A stretch of 7,429 nucleotides of DNA, from contig JAFUXW010000094.1 of NCBI GenBank assembly GCA_017477035.1, positions 1 to 7,429 on the forward strand, read 5' to 3'. The notes beneath the pieces were generated by a model, which saw only the letters and a list, made by a program, of their open reading frames with translations, did no database searches and had not been told where the DNA came from. Below, piece after piece: positions 5,731 to 7,429 of this stretch (positions within the stretch are counted from its first letter, which is position 1; each line of letters starts with the position of its first letter). This DNA is from Alphaproteobacteria bacterium. Lineage in GTDB: Bacteria > Pseudomonadota > Alphaproteobacteria > RF32 > CAG-239. The position numbers and the translations under genes are program-made.

Positions 5731-5753
5731 ACATCTCCTAATAAACATCTCCT
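5731..5753. repeat. duplicated ribosome-binding region (AGGAGATGT x2)
   Basis: ACATCTCCT occurs at 5731-5739 and again at 5745-5753, 14 nt apart; on the minus strand each reads AGGAGATGT. The copy nearer the gene is the Shine-Dalgarno used for ATG 5727. It also contains an out-of-frame ATG followed at once by TAA, a start-stop pair just before the true start. Confidence 0.7.
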
Positions 5754-5759
5754 GATACA

Positions 5760-5788
5760 ATTAACTTTTATATAAATGACAGAGTCAA
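5760..5788 (-). promoter_or_regulatory. promoter candidate for the hydrolase-flavoprotein-esterase set
   Basis: TTGACT (5788-5783) on the minus strand, a 17-nt AT-rich spacer, and GTTAAT (5765-5760) as a moderate -10. Predicted start near 5753 would place the first AGGAG right at the 5' end of the mRNA and the second just before ATG 5727. Confidence 0.4.
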
Positions 5789-5844
5789 GTTTTCTTTATT
5801 TTTATACCACAGTTTTTTCATTATGATTGAATATTTTTTACGTA

Positions 5845-5853
5845 TTATCCACA
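5845..5853 (+). promoter_or_regulatory. single consensus DnaA box in the intergenic gap
   Basis: TTATCCACA matches the strict DnaA-box consensus. It lies in the 233-nt AT-rich gap between tcdA and the hydrolase operon, about 60 nt upstream of the candidate -35 box. There is no cluster of boxes, so an origin is not proposed; it may be a regulatory box or chance. The rest of this gap shows no gene or clear terminator. Confidence 0.3.
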
Positions 5854-5960
5854 AAAGTACACTTGTTTTTATCTCTAGGTAATACAAACACCTAAAGCAA
5901 ATCCATTTTTAGAATTGGTTGCTGATTTATTCTTTAATTAACAATCTGATGTCCAAACTT

Positions 5961-6653
5961 TTATTTCAGTAAGTCTTTAATAATTTCTCCGGCCATCATA
6001 AAACCTACAATAGGAGGAACATAAGGCAAACTTCCGACAATTCTCTGACTTTCGCCGGGTAATAATGGAAGAGGTTTTTCTTCAGAATATACCACTTTCA
6101 AATGATTTATTCCGCGATTGCGTAATTCTCTTCTCATTACTTTGGCTAAAGGACAAACCGATGTTTTGCTTATATCTGAGACTTTAAATGCCGTAGCGTC
6201 AAGTTTATTTCCGGCTCCCATTGCACTGATAATCGGCGTTTTTACTTTATAAGCTTCTTCAACCAATGAAATTTTAGCAGCAACCGTATCAACGGCATCA
6301 GCTATATAATCATAATCAGAAAAGTAAAATTTATATTTATTTTCAGGAAGATAGAAGCATTTATTAATATTTATCTTTATATCTGGGTTAATATCTTTGG
6401 CTCGCATTGCCGCAACTTCTACTTTTGCCTTACCCAACGTTGAGTGCAAAGAAATAATTTGTCGATTTAGATTACTTAACTCAACATTATCGGCGTCAAT
6501 TAAATCAAGTGTTCCAATTCCGGCTCTGACCAAAGCTTCAACTATATATCCGCCTACTCCGCCAATTCAGAAAACCGCTACACGTGAAGCATTCAGTCGT
6601 TCAGTTGCATTTCCACCCAATAAAAGTTCTGTTCTTAAAAATTGCGTTTCCAT
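5961..6653 (-). pseudogene. tcdA: tRNA threonylcarbamoyladenosine dehydratase TcdA (CsdL), interrupted by in-frame TGA
   Basis: TcdA is a ThiF/E1-like enzyme that uses ATP to cyclise t6A to ct6A at position 37 of ANN-decoding tRNAs. The full frame is 230 codons, starting METQFLRTELLLGG at ATG 6653 (SD AGGGGA, overlapping the upstream stop). It continues through RVAVF (24-28), codon 29 = TGA (6569-6567), then IGGVGG (30-35), DLIDADNVELSNLNRQ (50-65), ADAVDTVAAKISL, AMGAGNKLDA, and DISKTSVCPLAKVMRRELRNRGI, a strong TcdA signature. The family has Gly at codon 29 (GxGGVG, the ATP loop), so a single G-to-T change of GGA to TGA explains it. No other disruption, indel or drift is visible in the remaining 201 codons, which suggests a very recent mutation, a sequencing error, or readthrough. 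Restart at TTG 6533 would lose the ATP loop and has no Shine-Dalgarno. It follows the membrane-protein gene by 10 nt. Confidence 0.85.
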
Positions 6654-6663
6654 CTTTTATCCC

Positions 6664-7428
6664 CTATTTATTATCTAACAAAACCAAGCAAACTGCACAA
6701 ATCAGTAATATAAAAACTTTTTTATAATCCAAAGCACAATACTTATTAAATTTCCCATATTTTTGTAATATTTTTCCTGTCAACATAATCCATATAATAT
6801 AAAGGTAAAGTGTAGCACTTACGAAAGATGGATTACTGACATCAAACATAGCAAAATTTTTACTTATCATTGAACCTATTAATAATATCACTAAAAGCGA
6901 ATATTTTAGATTAACATATTTAAATATCTCATTGATTTTATTGTTATTTTTTATAAAAATAAGCGTATTAACTATCGTCACAACCAATCCGGTAATTACA
7001 ATATATATACAGCTTGCTGAAAGCAAGGACTTATTTCCTACATAACTCATACATAACTTATTTATAACATCACATAATGCCGCTCCTAAAAAATACGGAC
7101 ATAAGTAGATTAACAAATCTCGGCCGATTACCGACTTTTTCAAAGACGAAACCGCATATATTATACCTGAAAGAGAGAAAATTATTCCGGTAAAACGCCA
7201 TAAGTTATCCGTATAGTTAATCATAATTTCTGGATTAAGCATTAACCACAGTAAAAATACGACAAATACACTAAACGGGTGCAGAGATGATACTGCCTCC
7301 GCTCCCCAAGTTTGTATTGCTTTGAAATTACGATAATCTATAAAAGAGATGATTAATCCCTGTATGATACATAAAAAATAAAACTGCCAGGCTGTGACAT
7401 AAGATAATAAAGGTATAAATGGTAATAA
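6664..7428 (-). CDS. multi-spanning membrane protein, probably EamA/DMT-type transporter (N-terminus outside window)
   Basis: The frame is open to the window edge, so the N-terminus is missing; 254 residues are visible. The internal ATG at 7242 is not the start: 62 upstream codons continue the hydrophobic pattern. Membrane segments by eye: about 3-30 (probably one and a half), 51-66, 77-96, 105-122, 137-159, 176-192, 203-221 and 237-252, with short basic loops. The pattern FKAIQTWGAEAVSSLHPFS followed by a helix ending LNPE and a next helix TGIIFSLSGIIYAV resembles helices 3-5 of an EamA half. NPSFVSATLYLYIIW and a last helix KVFILLICAVCLVLL resemble the equivalent in the second half. EamA proteins are 10-helix exporters of small metabolites; substrate cannot be told. 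The TAG stop overlaps the Shine-Dalgarno of tcdA, so the genes are coupled. Family call is tentative; an integral membrane protein is certain. Confidence 0.5.
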   Translation of the reverse strand, partial: LLPFIPLLSYVTAWQFYFLCIIQGLIISFIDYRNFKAIQTWGAEAVSSLHPFSVFVVFLLWLMLNPEIMINYTDNLWRFTGIIFSLSGIIYAVSSLKKSVIGRDLLIYLCPYFLGAALCDVINKLCMSYVGNKSLLSASCIYIVITGLVVTIVNTLIFIKNNNKINEIFKYVNLKYSLLVILLIGSMISKNFAMFDVSNPSFVSATLYLYIIWIMLTGKILQKYGKFNKYCALDYKKVFILLICAVCLVLLDNK

Positions 7429-7429
7429 C

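Noticed and set aside
5823..5882. 19-codon plus-strand frame in the intergenic gap
   Set aside because: No ribosome site, no similarity, AT-rich chance frame.
5876..5895. TAGGT/ACCTA inverted repeat as a terminator for tcdA
   Set aside because: Only 5 bp with a 9-nt loop and no T tract on the minus strand.
5880..5945. Short minus-strand peptide reading ...SKNGFALGVCIT before a stop, as a possible gene remnant
   Set aside because: Only about 20 codons without a start or ribosome site; too short to tell from chance.
6567..6569. Selenocysteine at the TGA of tcdA
   Set aside because: The family has Gly there, no TcdA is known to use selenocysteine, and no obvious SECIS-like hairpin follows the codon.
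6664..7242. Membrane protein as a complete 192-residue gene
   Set aside because: The frame stays open to the window edge with clear hydrophobic segments upstream and no ribosome site at the internal ATG; it is a partial gene.

Overview
The window is AT-rich (about one third G+C by eye) and every supportable gene lies on the minus strand, so transcription runs from high to low coordinates. A lipoprotein with a clean lipobox, two hydrolases with Sec signal peptides, and PgeF-, TcdA- and AmiD-type genes point to a Gram-negative bacterium. The PgeF C-terminus (SYRRxTH followed by DY) resembles alphaproteobacterial versions, and the size and composition would fit a host-associated, low-GC alphaproteobacterium. 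That placement is a weak inference. No rRNA, tRNA, CRISPR array, insertion sequence or phage gene was seen.

Layout in transcription order. (1) 7428-5961: a membrane protein of EamA/DMT type that runs off the window, followed 10 nt later by tcdA, the tRNA t6A dehydratase (ThiF/E1-like). tcdA is interrupted by an in-frame TGA at codon 29, exactly where the family has the first glycine of its nucleotide-binding loop. (2) 5960-5728: an intergenic stretch without genes, holding a weak promoter candidate and one consensus DnaA box. (3) 5727-3259: a tight three-gene set: a secreted YcjY/dienelactone-hydrolase-like enzyme, a flavodoxin-fold oxidoreductase with a four-cysteine motif, and a secreted esterase resembling cinnamoyl/feruloyl esterases. 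A perfect 20-bp tandem duplication covers the end of the first gene. (4) 3160-2627: a lipoprotein of unknown function, ended by a strong terminator. (5) 2574-1664: a single-gene unit with a near-consensus promoter and its own terminator, encoding a cysteine-rich DapB-fold protein that has lost the DapB catalytic motif. (6) 1557-975: two small proteins of unknown function, then a terminator. (7) 908-1: pgeF followed by the start of an N-acetylmuramoyl-L-alanine amidase, two peptidoglycan genes that appear translationally linked.

Working together: unit 7 looks like peptidoglycan quality control and turnover. Unit 3 looks like a small catabolic or detoxification cassette with two predicted periplasmic hydrolases and one cytoplasmic flavoenzyme, substrate unknown. 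The rest are separate housekeeping or uncharacterised units. The observations most worth following are the TGA in tcdA, the degenerate cysteine-rich DapB paralogue, the 20-bp duplication, and the missing metal-ligand histidine in PgeF.
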